A model generated the notes under the pieces. The model worked only from the letters and a program-made list of their open reading frames with translations. It was not told the origin of the DNA and searched no databases. Of a stretch of DNA of 13,840 bases, positions 1-8,222 are shown piece after piece (the first letter of the stretch is position 1; each line of letters begins with the position of its first letter). The DNA comes from JBMZCV01 sp049613665. Lineage in GTDB: Bacteria > Bacteroidota > Bacteroidia > Chitinophagales > UBA2359. The stretch lies in NCBI GenBank assembly GCA_049613665.1, contig JBMZCV010000139.1:1-13840 (forward strand). Direction: 5' to 3'. Position numbers and translations under genes: made by a program.

Positions 1-207
1 TATTAATGTCTGAACTGTTGAGTAAAATAGTCTATAAAAAAGGCAAATATTGGTCACCTTAGCCTAAAAAAAAATAGTATGTTTAAATATTTGATAAAAA
101 AACATATTAATGTCTGAACTGTTGAGTAAAATAGTCTATAAAAAAGGCAAATATTGGTCGCCTTAGCCTAAAAAAAATAGTATGTTTAAACCTTTGATAA
201 AAAAAGG
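1..207. repeat. Two tandem copies of a 104-bp non-coding repeat
   Basis: Positions 1-104 and 105-207 are near-identical direct copies. Both begin TATTAATGTCTGAACTG. They differ by one A/G substitution (TCACC near 55-59 against TCGCC near 159-163), one A fewer in the A-run of copy 2, and an AT-to-CC change plus a CA-to-GG change near the 3' end. Each copy has AAGGC followed 11 bases later by [G/A]CCTT, a small hairpin. The array may continue left of the window, because copy 1 starts at the first base. No reading frame of note crosses it. It lies downstream of the ABC exporter gene, which is read toward it. The repeat structure is read directly; any function is unknown. Confidence 0.93.
141..164 (-). 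terminator. Possible intrinsic terminator inside repeat copy 2
   Basis: Read on the minus strand, AAGGC (164-160) pairs with GCCTT (148-144) across an 11-base loop and is followed by a T-run (143-141 onward). The stem is only 5 bp. The same element in copy 1 has one mismatch, since GCCTT is replaced by ACCTT at 56-60. It sits about 130 bp past the stop of the ABC exporter in the right orientation to end its transcript, but the short stem makes this tentative. Confidence 0.3.
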
Positions 208-296
208 TCTTTAAAAAAATAATGCTTGCAAGAATTAAAACATTTTAATTTTTATAACCAACTAAAAACTCATCACTAAAAATTTAAAACTAGCAA

Positions 297-2114
297 TTAT
301 ACTTCTTGAAACTGCATTTTCAACAACTGCTGATACTTTCCATCTGTTTTATTAGAAAGCTCAAAATGCGTGCCTTTTTCGATAATTTCGCCTTGTTCTA
401 TCACATAAATGCAGTTTACTTGTCGGATAGTCGCCAAACGATGTGCAATGATAATAGTTGTTCGGTTTTGCATCAATTTGTCTAAAGCATCTTGCACCAG
501 CTTTTCGGAATGTGTGTCGAGCGAGCTAGTGGCTTCGTCCAAAATCAAAATGCAAGGGTCTTTCAAAATGGCTCTTGCAATAGCGATACGTTGTCGCTGG
601 CCGCCCGAAAGTTTCACACCTCTTTCGCCCACAACCGTTTCAAAACCTTCTGGAAAACCCTCAATAAAATCTAAAGCATTTGCTTTTTGAGCAGCTTCTC
701 TGATTTCCTCTTTTGTAGCCGCAGGCTTTCCATAGCTAATATTTTCTTCTATCGTGCCGCCAAAAAGTATGACTTCTTGAGGAACAATGCCAATATTGCG
801 ACGCAAACTAGAAATATTGTATTCTGTTATTTTTTTGTTATTTACAAAAATATCGCCATCACTCACTTCATACAATCGCAACAAGAGTTGAATAATAGTC
901 GATTTTCCTGCACCACTTGCACCTACTAAAGCGACTTTTTGGCCTTTTTCGATTTTCAAATTCAAATTTTTCAAGACTCGAATATCTTGCCTTGTCGGAT
1001 ATGCAAATTTTACATGACGATATTCAATATTGCCATTTACATCTTGATGCTCGATATTTTCGTTTAGTTCCAATTCCGAGTCTTCCGCCAAAATATCATT
1101 AACACGTTCAGAAGCACCCAAAGCTTGCTGAATTGTGCCATACATATTTCCAATGCCACCGATAGAAGCACCAATGAAAAAGGTATATAACATAAAGCGT
1201 ATCAATTCGCCAATAGTCATCAACTCGCTTTCGACCAACAAAGCACCTTGCCAAAGCACTAGCACAATGCCACCAAAAACGGCAGAAATAATGAAAGACA
1301 CAAACAAACCACGATAATGAGCTGCCCGCAAAGCATAATCTACGACTTCATTGATAGAACTTGTGTATCGTTTTTGCTCAAACCACTCATTTGTAAAGGC
1401 TTTTACGACCTGAATAGATTGCAAGGTTTCTTCCACAACGACATTTGCGGTAGCGAGAGCATCTTGCGTTTTTCGAGAAAGCTTGCGAATATATCGCCCA
1501 AAAAAGATAGCCGCAATCACACCAATAGGAAAAGTCGAAAGCATGATGAGGGTTAGGCGTGGCGAAGTATAAAAAATGATGACAATGCCGACCGCTAAAG
1601 TTGCGACTTGTCTAAAAAATTCGGCTAAAGTAACTGAAATAACACCTTGCAATTGTGTTACATCTGCTGTGATACGACTCGTTAGCTCGCCTACTCTTCT
1701 TTTTTCGAAAAAGTATAAATCTAAGGTAATGAGTTTTCCATACAAATCTTTTCTGATATCGCCCATTGTTCTTTCGCTCACTTTAGCAAACAAAATGATA
1801 CGCATATACGAAAAAATGCCCTGCAAGACGAGGATAGCTACTAGCCCTAAACCAATTTCATTGACCGACAAATTGGTGCCAATGGCATCGGTAGGCGATT
1901 CGCCAACAGCAGAGTCTGCCAACATACTAGCGACATAAGGAAATAGCAAAGAAATGCCTGTGGAAAGTAACAAAAAAATTACACCACCAATAAAAGGAAG
2001 TTTATATTGAAAAACATAGCGAAAAATGCCCGCAAAGTTTTGCCAACGTTCTCGGCTGCTCAATTTGGGCGTTTCACTGATGTTGTTATCGTTTGTTTTG
2101 GTAGATTCTACCAT
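297..2114 (-). CDS. ABC exporter, fused membrane and ATPase domains (MsbA/multidrug type)
   Basis: A 605-residue half-transporter that should work as a homodimer in the inner membrane, using ATP hydrolysis to export a lipid, drug or other hydrophobic substrate. The N-terminal part (about residues 35-330) has hydrophobic segments near 41-62, 87-110, 165-205 and 270-320, as in type I ABC exporters. The ATPase domain (about 362-600) is complete: A-loop Tyr372, Walker A GASGAGKST at 398-406, Q-loop Gln446, signature LSGGQ at 502-506, Walker B ILILDE at 522-527, D-loop SSLD at 530-533 and switch His558. All catalytic residues are intact. The start at 2114 leaves a short polar leader before the first membrane helix, which is normal. 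The gene is divergent from DUF262 and appears monocistronic. The substrate cannot be told from sequence: lipid A-core flippase and multidrug exporter are both possible. Confidence 0.95.
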   Translation of the reverse strand: MVESTKTNDNNISETPKLSSRERWQNFAGIFRYVFQYKLPFIGGVIFLLLSTGISLLFPYVASMLADSAVGESPTDAIGTNLSVNEIGLGLVAILVLQGIFSYMRIILFAKVSERTMGDIRKDLYGKLITLDLYFFEKRRVGELTSRITADVTQLQGVISVTLAEFFRQVATLAVGIVIIFYTSPRLTLIMLSTFPIGVIAAIFFGRYIRKLSRKTQDALATANVVVEETLQSIQVVKAFTNEWFEQKRYTSSINEVVDYALRAAHYRGLFVSFIISAVFGGIVLVLWQGALLVESELMTIGELIRFMLYTFFIGASIGGIGNMYGTIQQALGASERVNDILAEDSELELNENIEHQDVNGNIEYRHVKFAYPTRQDIRVLKNLNLKIEKGQKVALVGASGAGKSTIIQLLLRLYEVSDGDIFVNNKKITEYNISSLRRNIGIVPQEVILFGGTIEENISYGKPAATKEEIREAAQKANALDFIEGFPEGFETVVGERGVKLSGGQRQRIAIARAILKDPCILILDEATSSLDTHSEKLVQDALDKLMQNRTTIIIAHRLATIRQVNCIYVIEQGEIIEKGTHFELSNKTDGKYQQLLKMQFQEV

Positions 2115-2144
2115 TTAGTAAGGTATTTTTTATGAAAATAATTG

Positions 2145-2152
2145 CAAAAATA
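2145..2152 (-). promoter_or_regulatory. Candidate -7 element for the ABC exporter
   Basis: On the minus strand 2152-2145 reads TATTTTTG, an exact match to the Bacteroidota -7 consensus TAnnTTTG, and would give a leader of about 25 bases before the start at 2114. A TTG at 2167-2165 is only 12 bases upstream, too close for the usual 19-20, so the -33 half is not supported. Confidence 0.3.
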
Positions 2153-2316
2153 ACAAAGTCAGTTCAATAAGTGCTTAAAATTGGTAGGAACTTACGATAA
2201 AATGTTTTTTCTTTTTTTGAAAAAGCACAATAAAGAAATTAGAATGAAATAATTTTATCTAAAAATGCCAAAAAATGATTTTACCGTTTTGCTAAGGTTT
2301 TTGACAAAAGCTTTCT

Positions 2317-2324
2317 TATCTTTG
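2317..2324 (+). promoter_or_regulatory. Candidate -7 element for the DUF262 gene
   Basis: TATCTTTG matches the Bacteroidota -7 consensus TAnnTTTG exactly and lies 31 bases before the ATG at 2356. TTG triplets lie upstream at 2301-2303 (13-base spacer) and 2289-2291 (25-base spacer). Neither is at the preferred 19-20, so the -33 assignment is open. Confidence 0.42.
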
Positions 2325-2355
2325 TCAAGATACTTTTCAATTAAAAAACTAGGAT

Positions 2356-4122
2356 ATGCAATTTTTTATATCAGCACAAAAAAATTTAGATGATTTATTT
2401 TTAGGTAAAAACACTTATTTAATACCAAGTTATCAACGTTTATACTCTTGGGAAGCAACAGGCAAAAGCGATAGAGATAGTCAGGTAAATGTGATGTGGG
2501 AAGACTTAATATATCAGTTTGAAACAAGTAAGGAAAAACCATATTTTATGGGTTCAATGGTTCTGATTCAGTTATCAGATAGAGATTTTGAAGTAGTTGA
2601 TGGACAACAACGTTTGACTACACTTTCTTTATTGTTGGTGGCTATAAAATGTATGGTAGCAGGTTTGGCAAATGATGGCGAGCTTTTTCATGATGCAAAT
2701 GATTGGGAAGCCTATCACAAATATGTACAAAGGACTTTAGATGGACTTTTATTTAATACGACACGATTTGGATTTCAAAAAAAAGAAAAAAAGTTAAAAA
2801 TTGAACGATTAGGAGGCTATGATTATGATACTGTATTGAAGCAAGCTATGGAATGTGAAGCCAAACCTGACGTTACGAATTTGACTATGGAACAAAAAAA
2901 AGTGGTGAACCGATATTTTGAAAATAGAGACTACTTAAAAGAAAAACTGCAAGCTTATTTTTTAGACAATGGCTTTCTTACTCTCAAAAAGGCAGAGGAG
3001 CTAAATACTTTTGTTGACTTTTTGGAAAAAAAGGTAACTGTTATCAGTATTTTATGCCCAAGTGTGGAGGTAGCTCACAAAATATTTGAAATTTTGAACA
3101 ATAGAGGCTTGCCTTTGTCAAACAAAGATTTGTTTAGAAACTTTATTATTAAGGAGTTACACAAGGCAGACATTGCTAATCCAGAAGAAAAGTGGCTACA
3201 TTTAGATGAAAACTATCGATTTTCTTCCGAATTTATCAGCCGTTATGTCGAAAGTATGACTGCTCAAAAACAACGGCAAACAGCTTTTAATGATGTTAAG
3301 AATCTTTATGACAATCGATTTAAGAATAGCTTAAATAAAAAGAAAATTGAACTGTTTTATGAAAATATAGAAAAAAACTTAAAGTATTATAGCCAATTGG
3401 AGTTGCTTTCTTTTAAAAATATAGCCATAAAACATAGAATTAATTTTTTGAAGCATTCGGGCAATACGGTATATATTAATAATTTGTTGTTGGCTTTGTT
3501 GCGATTAAAATTAGAAGAAAATGAAATGTTATATTTTTTAAAAGAATTAGAGCTTTTCGTACTTTATCATTTGTTGAAGCCTAGCAAACGTTTTCAAACA
3601 AAAATAATTTTTAGAACAATTGCATATCTTAATAATGGAAAATTTGAAAAAGCAAAAGCCGAAATATATTTGATTGAAAAAGAACGACATGAATTGAAAA
3701 AAATGATTGTTGAGGGAGATATTGAAGATAATTATACGGCAAAATTGCTGATTGCACGTTATATTTGGGCAAAAGAAATAGCTTCGCCTCCTGATGTTTT
3801 GAGTGTTGAGTTAATTTTCAAAATGGCTACTTTAGAACATATTATGCCGCAAAAAATAAAAGAAGGCACAAATTGGCAAAAGGATTTTTCTGAAGCATTT
3901 CGCCAAAAATATACTTATAAAGTAGGAAATATGACTTTGCTGACGCAATCTATGAATGCACAAGCTAAAAATTATGATTTCTTTAGAAAAAAGGAAATAT
4001 ATAAACGAACTAAGCTGTCTTTAACTCATAAAATTGGTTGTTTGGAAAGCATTGATGAAAAATATATGATGAAACGACATGAGAAAATAACAAATTATTT
4101 GATAAATGATTTGGGATTGTAA
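2356..4122 (+). CDS. DUF262/DUF1524 protein, GmrSD-like putative modification-dependent nuclease
   Basis: A 588-residue protein with the two-domain layout of GmrSD-type type IV restriction enzymes and relatives. The N-terminal DUF262 domain has PSYQRLYSW (24-32) and VDGQQRLTTL (81-90), the ParB-like DGQQR nucleotide-binding motif. It also has the conserved stretch EILNNRGLPLSNKDLF (245-260). The C-terminal DUF1524 domain carries LEHIMPQ (His495) and GNMTLLTQSMN with Asn525 and Asn534, the His-Me-finger nuclease signature. In characterised relatives the DUF262 part uses NTP and the C-terminal part cuts DNA, often glucosylated or hydroxymethylated phage DNA. Both active motifs look intact. The start at 2356 is kept because the next Met (47) would remove YQRLYSW; AGGA lies only 1 base before it, too close for a normal ribosome site. 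No methylase or other partner adjoins it, so a solitary defence gene is likeliest; the substrate is unknown. Confidence 0.9.
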   Translation: MQFFISAQKNLDDLFLGKNTYLIPSYQRLYSWEATGKSDRDSQVNVMWEDLIYQFETSKEKPYFMGSMVLIQLSDRDFEVVDGQQRLTTLSLLLVAIKCMVAGLANDGELFHDANDWEAYHKYVQRTLDGLLFNTTRFGFQKKEKKLKIERLGGYDYDTVLKQAMECEAKPDVTNLTMEQKKVVNRYFENRDYLKEKLQAYFLDNGFLTLKKAEELNTFVDFLEKKVTVISILCPSVEVAHKIFEILNNRGLPLSNKDLFRNFIIKELHKADIANPEEKWLHLDENYRFSSEFISRYVESMTAQKQRQTAFNDVKNLYDNRFKNSLNKKKIELFYENIEKNLKYYSQLELLSFKNIAIKHRINFLKHSGNTVYINNLLLALLRLKLEENEMLYFLKELELFVLYHLLKPSKRFQTKIIFRTIAYLNNGKFEKAKAEIYLIEKERHELKKMIVEGDIEDNYTAKLLIARYIWAKEIASPPDVLSVELIFKMATLEHIMPQKIKEGTNWQKDFSEAFRQKYTYKVGNMTLLTQSMNAQAKNYDFFRKKEIYKRTKLSLTHKIGCLESIDEKYMMKRHEKITNYLINDLGL

Positions 4123-4224
4123 AATTATTTTTTTGCTAAAAGGCTATTTAAGTTTTGTTTTTAATACTTTTTTAAGCCAAAGAATAAAATTTAAACAGTC
4201 TCTAAAAAAAATAAAAAAAAACTA

Positions 4225-7200
4225 ATGAACCCATTTTTACAAAAAATAGTACACGACATTCGCCTCGAAAACGACGATTTGCGAGAGCTAAAAGACCATT
4301 GTTACGTCTTTCCGACAAGGCGTGCAGGCGTATATTTTCGTCAATATCTCACCCAACATTTCGCCAATGAGCATTTGTGGTCGCCACACATTTTCAGCAT
4401 CGTAGAATTTACTGAATTTATTACCGACAAGGTGATACTCGAACCTGTAACCCTGATTTTCGAGTTATTTCGCATCTATCGGCAGCACGAAACCGATGTC
4501 AATTTCGACCGATTTTATGCTTGGGGGCAGGTCATTCTAAAAGATTTTGATGAGCTAGACAAATATGTGGTTGATGCCGATAAATTGTTTACCAACCTCA
4601 AAGACATCAAAGAAATAGAAGAGTTTTTTGAATTGCCAGAGGAACAATTAGATTTTTTGAAACAGTTTTGGCACGTCTTTAAAGAAAAAGAGAGAACAGA
4701 GGAGGAGGAAAATCAAGTTGAAGAAGAGTTTATAAAAATTTGGCAAGTATTAGGCATTGTTTATCAAGCTTTTAAAAAAGAATTGAAAGAAAATGATGCT
4801 GCTTATGATGGTATGGCACAGCGTGAAATAGCCGAAAAAATGGAACATGGAAAGTTTGAAATGCCATTTAAACGACTTGTTTTCGCTGGCTTTAATGCTT
4901 TGAGTATTGCCGAAAAAAAGATTTTTGAACATTTAACAGAATACTACAACACAACTATTTATTGGGATACCGACGATTATTATATGAAAGTGCAGCATCA
5001 GGAAGCTGGCAAATTTGTGCGTCAATATTATGAAAAGTGGCACGAAAACGATAAACATGATTGGACAAGCAAGACCGATTTTCGCAATACGAACAAAAAT
5101 ATTCATCTTGTAGGCATTCCATTAAAAGTAGGGCAAGCCAAATATACAGGGCAGTTATTGGAAGATTTTATAGCGAAAAAAGAACTGAAAATTGAAGAAA
5201 CAGCCGTAGTTTTGGGCGATGAAACCTTGCTGTTTCCTGTGTTATATTCTTTGCCAAAAAATGTAGAACGCATCAATATTACGATGGGTTATCCGCTCAA
5301 AGACACGCCTTTGTATGATTTGTTAGAAAAAATAATTCAACTACAAAAAACACGACAAGAAAGCGAGGTAAAAGACAAAGAAAATCCAGAAAAAAAGATT
5401 AAAAAAACAGCTTTTTATAGCAAGATAATTTTACAAATATTAAATAATCCTTTTGTAAAAAACTTTAATAAAGAGGCAGTTTTAGATTATATGTATTATA
5501 TAGAACGAAATAATCTAATTTATATTTATGGCACTACAATTTGCGAAAAGCTAGAACATAAAATTTTTCAACTCATCTTTACGCCTGTCTATAATCCTGG
5601 TAGTTTGATGAAATGTTATAATGACATTTTAATCTTATTGTTCAATGATATTAAAGAGCGAAAAAATGCTGGAAATGAAGAGGAAAAAGCCAAAGACATC
5701 AACATAAAAGTGGGAGAGCAAGATGGTTCGGAAGAGACTTTTTTGAATACCGACATTATCGAATTAGAATTTATTTATCATTTGTTGAAGCAGTTATACA
5801 AAATTAAGGAAACGCTACATAAATATAGGCAAGAAGTGCAAATAGAAACTTTTTGGAAAATTTTTCGAGAAGTCATTCAAACTATCAAATTGCCTTTTAC
5901 GGGCGAACCTATGCGTGGTTTGCAAATTATGGGTTTTCTCGAAACAAGAACCTTAGATTTTGAAAATTTGTTTGTTTTAGGCTTAAACGAAGGAGCGATT
6001 CCAGCCAAAAGCCAAAGCACGAGCTTTATTCCTTTCAACTTGCGAAAAGGTTTTGGTATGCCTACTTTCCTTGACCAAGATGCGATTTATGCCTATCATT
6101 TTTATCACTTGTTGCAGCGTGCAAAAAATGTATATTTGCTCTACAACACAGAAGTCGATAAAATGGGCAGCAGCGAAAAAAGTCGTTTTTTGCTACAAAT
6201 AGAAGAAGAGTTGGCTTATGTTGGAAAAGGTCATATTAAGGTGCATAAACATATTGTTAGTGCAGCTTTGCCAACAGAAACGCATGAAAGCAAACAAATC
6301 ATTATAGCAAAAAATGAAGAAATTAACGCAAAATTGCAGAAATATCTCAACTTGCCGCAGCACGAACCTAAAAAACTAACACCGACTCCTATTTCAACTT
6401 ATATTTCGTGTCCTGTGCAGTTTTATTTCAAATATTTAGCCGAGTTATACGAACTCGAACAGGTAGATGAAGATATGAATCCTCGTATTTTGGGAAACAT
6501 TTTGCACCGTGCTATTGAGCTATTGTATTTGCCCTATAAAAACGAAAATATAACAGAAATTATACTTAATAAGCTGTTGAGCAACGAAAAACATATCAAT
6601 AGACAATTAAATAAAGCATTTAAGGAAGAAAAATTTACACATCACAAAGATGGCAAAAACTTGTTGTTGAAAAAGGTAATTAAGCGTTTAATCATAAAAA
6701 TTTTGGAAAATGACAAGCAAGATGTGCCGTTTAAGCTAGTGGATTTGGAACGAAGCGACGATAAATACAATGTCTTTTTGACTTTAAAAGATGGCAGAGA
6801 AGTCTTGTTATCGGGAATTATTGATAGAGTAGATAAGATTTCGCTAGAAAATGGCGAGCAGGTATATCGCATTTTAGACTACAAAACAGGCGAGGTAAAA
6901 CTAGCTGCAAAAACAAAGCTAAAGTTAAATGCAAATGACTACTTTAACGATTATTTTGTACAAACAGATATGAAGTCTGGCTTTCAAGCTTATTTTTATG
7001 CCTATTTATTTTGGCGAAAAAACAAAAATGTACCAATTATCACAGGTATTTATGCACTAAAATCAATCAATCAAGGCATCAGGTATTTGCGAGAAAAACA
7101 AATTATTACCAATGATTTTTTTGAAGCTTTTGAAGAAAAATTGCGAGATTTGTTAAGCGAACTTTTTGATGAAACTTATCCTTTTAAGCAAACCGAAAAA

Positions 7201-7248
7201 GAGGACAATTATAAATATTCGCCTTATAAAGATTTGGTTGAATTTTAG
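4225..7248 (+). CDS. AddB/RecB-like PD-(D/E)XK nuclease with inactive helicase-like region
   Basis: A 1007-residue protein of the AddB-like family common in Bacteroidota, expected to help process double-strand DNA ends with an AddA/UvrD-type helicase. The N-terminus (VFPTRRAGVYFRQYL at 28-42) fits the family, but no Walker A P-loop is visible, so it is probably not an ATPase. A helicase-C-like block lies at 575-593 (RTLDFENLFVLGLNEGAIP). The nuclease domain follows: TYISCPVQFYFKYL (725-738, Cys729), GNILHRAIE (757-765, His761), GIIDRVD (864-870, Asp867), DYKTG (885-889, Asp885 and Lys887) and Gln921 before an aromatic-rich helix. The catalytic set looks complete. The C-terminal cysteines that form a 4Fe-4S cluster in AddB are absent: the tail (KYSPYKDLVEF, 997-1007) has none. 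The start at 4225 follows an A-rich leader. The gene lies 102 bp after DUF262; shared function is not shown, and the addA partner is not in the window. Confidence 0.87.
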   Translation: MNPFLQKIVHDIRLENDDLRELKDHCYVFPTRRAGVYFRQYLTQHFANEHLWSPHIFSIVEFTEFITDKVILEPVTLIFELFRIYRQHETDVNFDRFYAWGQVILKDFDELDKYVVDADKLFTNLKDIKEIEEFFELPEEQLDFLKQFWHVFKEKERTEEEENQVEEEFIKIWQVLGIVYQAFKKELKENDAAYDGMAQREIAEKMEHGKFEMPFKRLVFAGFNALSIAEKKIFEHLTEYYNTTIYWDTDDYYMKVQHQEAGKFVRQYYEKWHENDKHDWTSKTDFRNTNKNIHLVGIPLKVGQAKYTGQLLEDFIAKKELKIEETAVVLGDETLLFPVLYSLPKNVERINITMGYPLKDTPLYDLLEKIIQLQKTRQESEVKDKENPEKKIKKTAFYSKIILQILNNPFVKNFNKEAVLDYMYYIERNNLIYIYGTTICEKLEHKIFQLIFTPVYNPGSLMKCYNDILILLFNDIKERKNAGNEEEKAKDINIKVGEQDGSEETFLNTDIIELEFIYHLLKQLYKIKETLHKYRQEVQIETFWKIFREVIQTIKLPFTGEPMRGLQIMGFLETRTLDFENLFVLGLNEGAIPAKSQSTSFIPFNLRKGFGMPTFLDQDAIYAYHFYHLLQRAKNVYLLYNTEVDKMGSSEKSRFLLQIEEELAYVGKGHIKVHKHIVSAALPTETHESKQIIIAKNEEINAKLQKYLNLPQHEPKKLTPTPISTYISCPVQFYFKYLAELYELEQVDEDMNPRILGNILHRAIELLYLPYKNENITEIILNKLLSNEKHINRQLNKAFKEEKFTHHKDGKNLLLKKVIKRLIIKILENDKQDVPFKLVDLERSDDKYNVFLTLKDGREVLLSGIIDRVDKISLENGEQVYRILDYKTGEVKLAAKTKLKLNANDYFNDYFVQTDMKSGFQAYFYAYLFWRKNKNVPIITGIYALKSINQGIRYLREKQIITNDFFEAFEEKLRDLLSELFDETYPFKQTEKEDNYKYSPYKDLVEF

Positions 7249-7279
7249 CTAAAAAAGTTTATTTTTTAATAGAAAACAT

Positions 7280-7287
7280 TATCTTTA
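7280..7287 (+). promoter_or_regulatory. Weak candidate -7 element upstream of the dioxygenase gene
   Basis: TATCTTTA matches 7 of 8 positions that matter in TAnnTTTG, if the last G is relaxed. No TTG sits at a suitable distance upstream. If real, the transcript would carry the interspersed repeat (7311-7410) in its leader before the ATG at 7428. Confidence 0.2.
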
Positions 7288-7310
7288 CCTCAATAAATGC
7301 TTAAACAAAA

Positions 7311-7410
7311 ATAAGTTGACATCTCATTGAAGCTAACATCTTGGTCTTTAATGCGTGAGCAACGAATCTTTAGTTTATTAAATAGTGCTTGGCACTCACT
7401 TTTTCAAAAA
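7311..7410 (+). repeat. Interspersed repeat, copy A (upstream of dioxygenase)
   Basis: One of four diverged copies of an intergenic element. Its landmarks are GAAGCTAACA at 7329-7338, GTGAGCA (a variant of GTTAGCA) at 7354-7360, and ATTAAATA at 7377-7384, with 48 bases between the GAAG and ATTAAA starts. A GCTTGGCACT block and TTTTTCAAAAA (to 7410) follow. Copy A resembles copy B along its whole length, including the 5' part (ATAAGTTGACATCTCATTGAAG against ATAATGTGGCATTTCG with TTGAAG). Confidence 0.7.
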
Positions 7411-7427
7411 ATAAAAACTAACATCGT

Positions 7428-7943
7428 ATGGCAGTTTCAAGACCTTTCAATTTTATAAAATGGATAGACGACAATAGACACTTGTTGAAGCCACCTGTTG
7501 GAAACAAGCAAGTTTTTAAAGCAAATGACGACTTTATTGTTATGGTTGTCGGTGGGCCAAATGCTCGAAAAGATTATCATTTTAATGAAGGCGAAGAATT
7601 TTTCTATCAAATTGAAGGCGATATCGTGCTGAAAATTATAGAAGACGACAAGCCCGTAGATATTCCGATTAAAGAAGGCGAAATATTTTTGCTGCCACCA
7701 CGCATTCCGCACTCGCCACAACGCACCGCAGGCAGCATCGGTTTAGTAATTGAAAGATACCGCAAAGCTGATGAGCAAGATGGTTGTATGTGGTTTTGCG
7801 AAAACTGTAATAACAAGCTGCATGAAACATATTTTGGTTTGAGCGACATCGAAACGCAGTTGCCAAAAGTAATGAAAGAATTTTATGGTTCGGAAGAGCT
7901 AAAAACTTGCAACAATTGCGGAGCAGTAATGGAAAAACCTTAA
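7428..7943 (+). CDS. nbaC: 3-hydroxyanthranilate 3,4-dioxygenase
   Basis: A 171-residue cupin dioxygenase that opens the ring of 3-hydroxyanthranilate to 2-amino-3-carboxymuconate semialdehyde, which cyclises to quinolinate; this is the last enzymatic step of the kynurenine route to NAD, or an entry to tryptophan catabolism. The iron ligands His51, Glu57 and His95 are present, as are the substrate-binding residues Arg47, Arg99 and Glu110. The numbering coincides with the well-studied Cupriavidus enzyme. The C-terminal rubredoxin-like iron site of the bacterial form is complete: Cys124-x2-Cys127 and Cys161-x2-Cys164. Length is normal for the bacterial family. The start at 7428 places the MAVSRPFNF leader as expected. 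No other kynurenine gene is in the window, so it is isolated from its pathway here; two small lipoprotein genes follow after 77 bp and may share its transcript. Confidence 0.97.
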   Translation: MAVSRPFNFIKWIDDNRHLLKPPVGNKQVFKANDDFIVMVVGGPNARKDYHFNEGEEFFYQIEGDIVLKIIEDDKPVDIPIKEGEIFLLPPRIPHSPQRTAGSIGLVIERYRKADEQDGCMWFCENCNNKLHETYFGLSDIETQLPKVMKEFYGSEELKTCNNCGAVMEKP

Positions 7944-8020
7944 ACAAAAATTATTTTTTAAGATTATATCACAATGAACAAACGTTTTTTGGCGTTTTAA
8001 AAAAGGAACTATTCAAATCT

Positions 8021-8197
8021 ATGAAAAAAATTAAACACTTATTTTTATCAATTCTTTTTTTGAGTGGCACAATGCTATTTTTGAGCAGTTGTAGTGCTAC
8101 CAAAAAGTCACGATGTAAAGAATGTCCAGAATTTACGAAAACGCAGAGTTTTGAAATGGATATTTGCGACTATGACGTTGATAAAATTAATAATTAA
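8021..8197 (+). CDS. Small lipoprotein with CxxCPxF motif (first of a tandem pair)
   Basis: A 58-residue predicted lipoprotein. The N-terminus is a classic type II signal peptide: MKK, a hydrophobic core (about residues 7-21), and the lipobox LSSC with the lipidated cysteine at 24. The mature part is only 35 residues, starting CSATKKSR, with Cys32-x2-Cys35-Pro-x-Phe and another Cys49. The frame is open further upstream (to 7907), but that part overlaps the dioxygenase gene, and only the ATG at 8021 puts a signal peptide at the N-terminus, so this start is chosen. AGGA lies 13 bases before it. Its downstream neighbour has the same design and a similar C-P-x-F segment, so the two are probably paralogues. 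The function is unknown; an envelope role is inferred from the signal only. Confidence 0.82.
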   Translation: MKKIKHLFLSILFLSGTMLFLSSCSATKKSRCKECPEFTKTQSFEMDICDYDVDKINN

Positions 8198-8222
8198 AAA
8201 TTATTTAAAATTCTTTTGAAAA

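Noticed and set aside
1..207. CRISPR array
   Set aside because: Two contiguous 104-bp copies with no spacers between them and no cas genes nearby.
233..250. AATTAAAA/TTTTAATT hairpin just past the ABC exporter stop
   Set aside because: Pure A/T pairing in very AT-rich DNA; too weak to call a terminator.
409..1938. Plus-strand open frames opposite the ABC exporter
   Set aside because: They lie antisense to an intact, motif-complete gene and have no recognisable domains.
2356..7248. DUF262 and the PD-(D/E)XK nuclease as a two-gene defence operon
   Set aside because: The 102-bp gap has no coupling, and the nuclease is a common chromosomal recombination-type protein in the phylum; adjacency alone is not enough.
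7437..7947. Minus-strand open frames opposite the dioxygenase gene
   Set aside because: The sense strand encodes a protein with every metal and substrate ligand in place; the antisense frames show no family features.
7974..8000. Eight-codon leader peptide (MNKRFLAF) before the first lipoprotein
   Set aside because: Too short, no biosynthetic context and no attenuator-like structure; expected by chance.
7907..8020. N-terminal extension of the first lipoprotein frame
   Set aside because: It overlaps the end of the dioxygenase gene and would bury the signal peptide; the ATG at 8021 gives a standard lipoprotein start.
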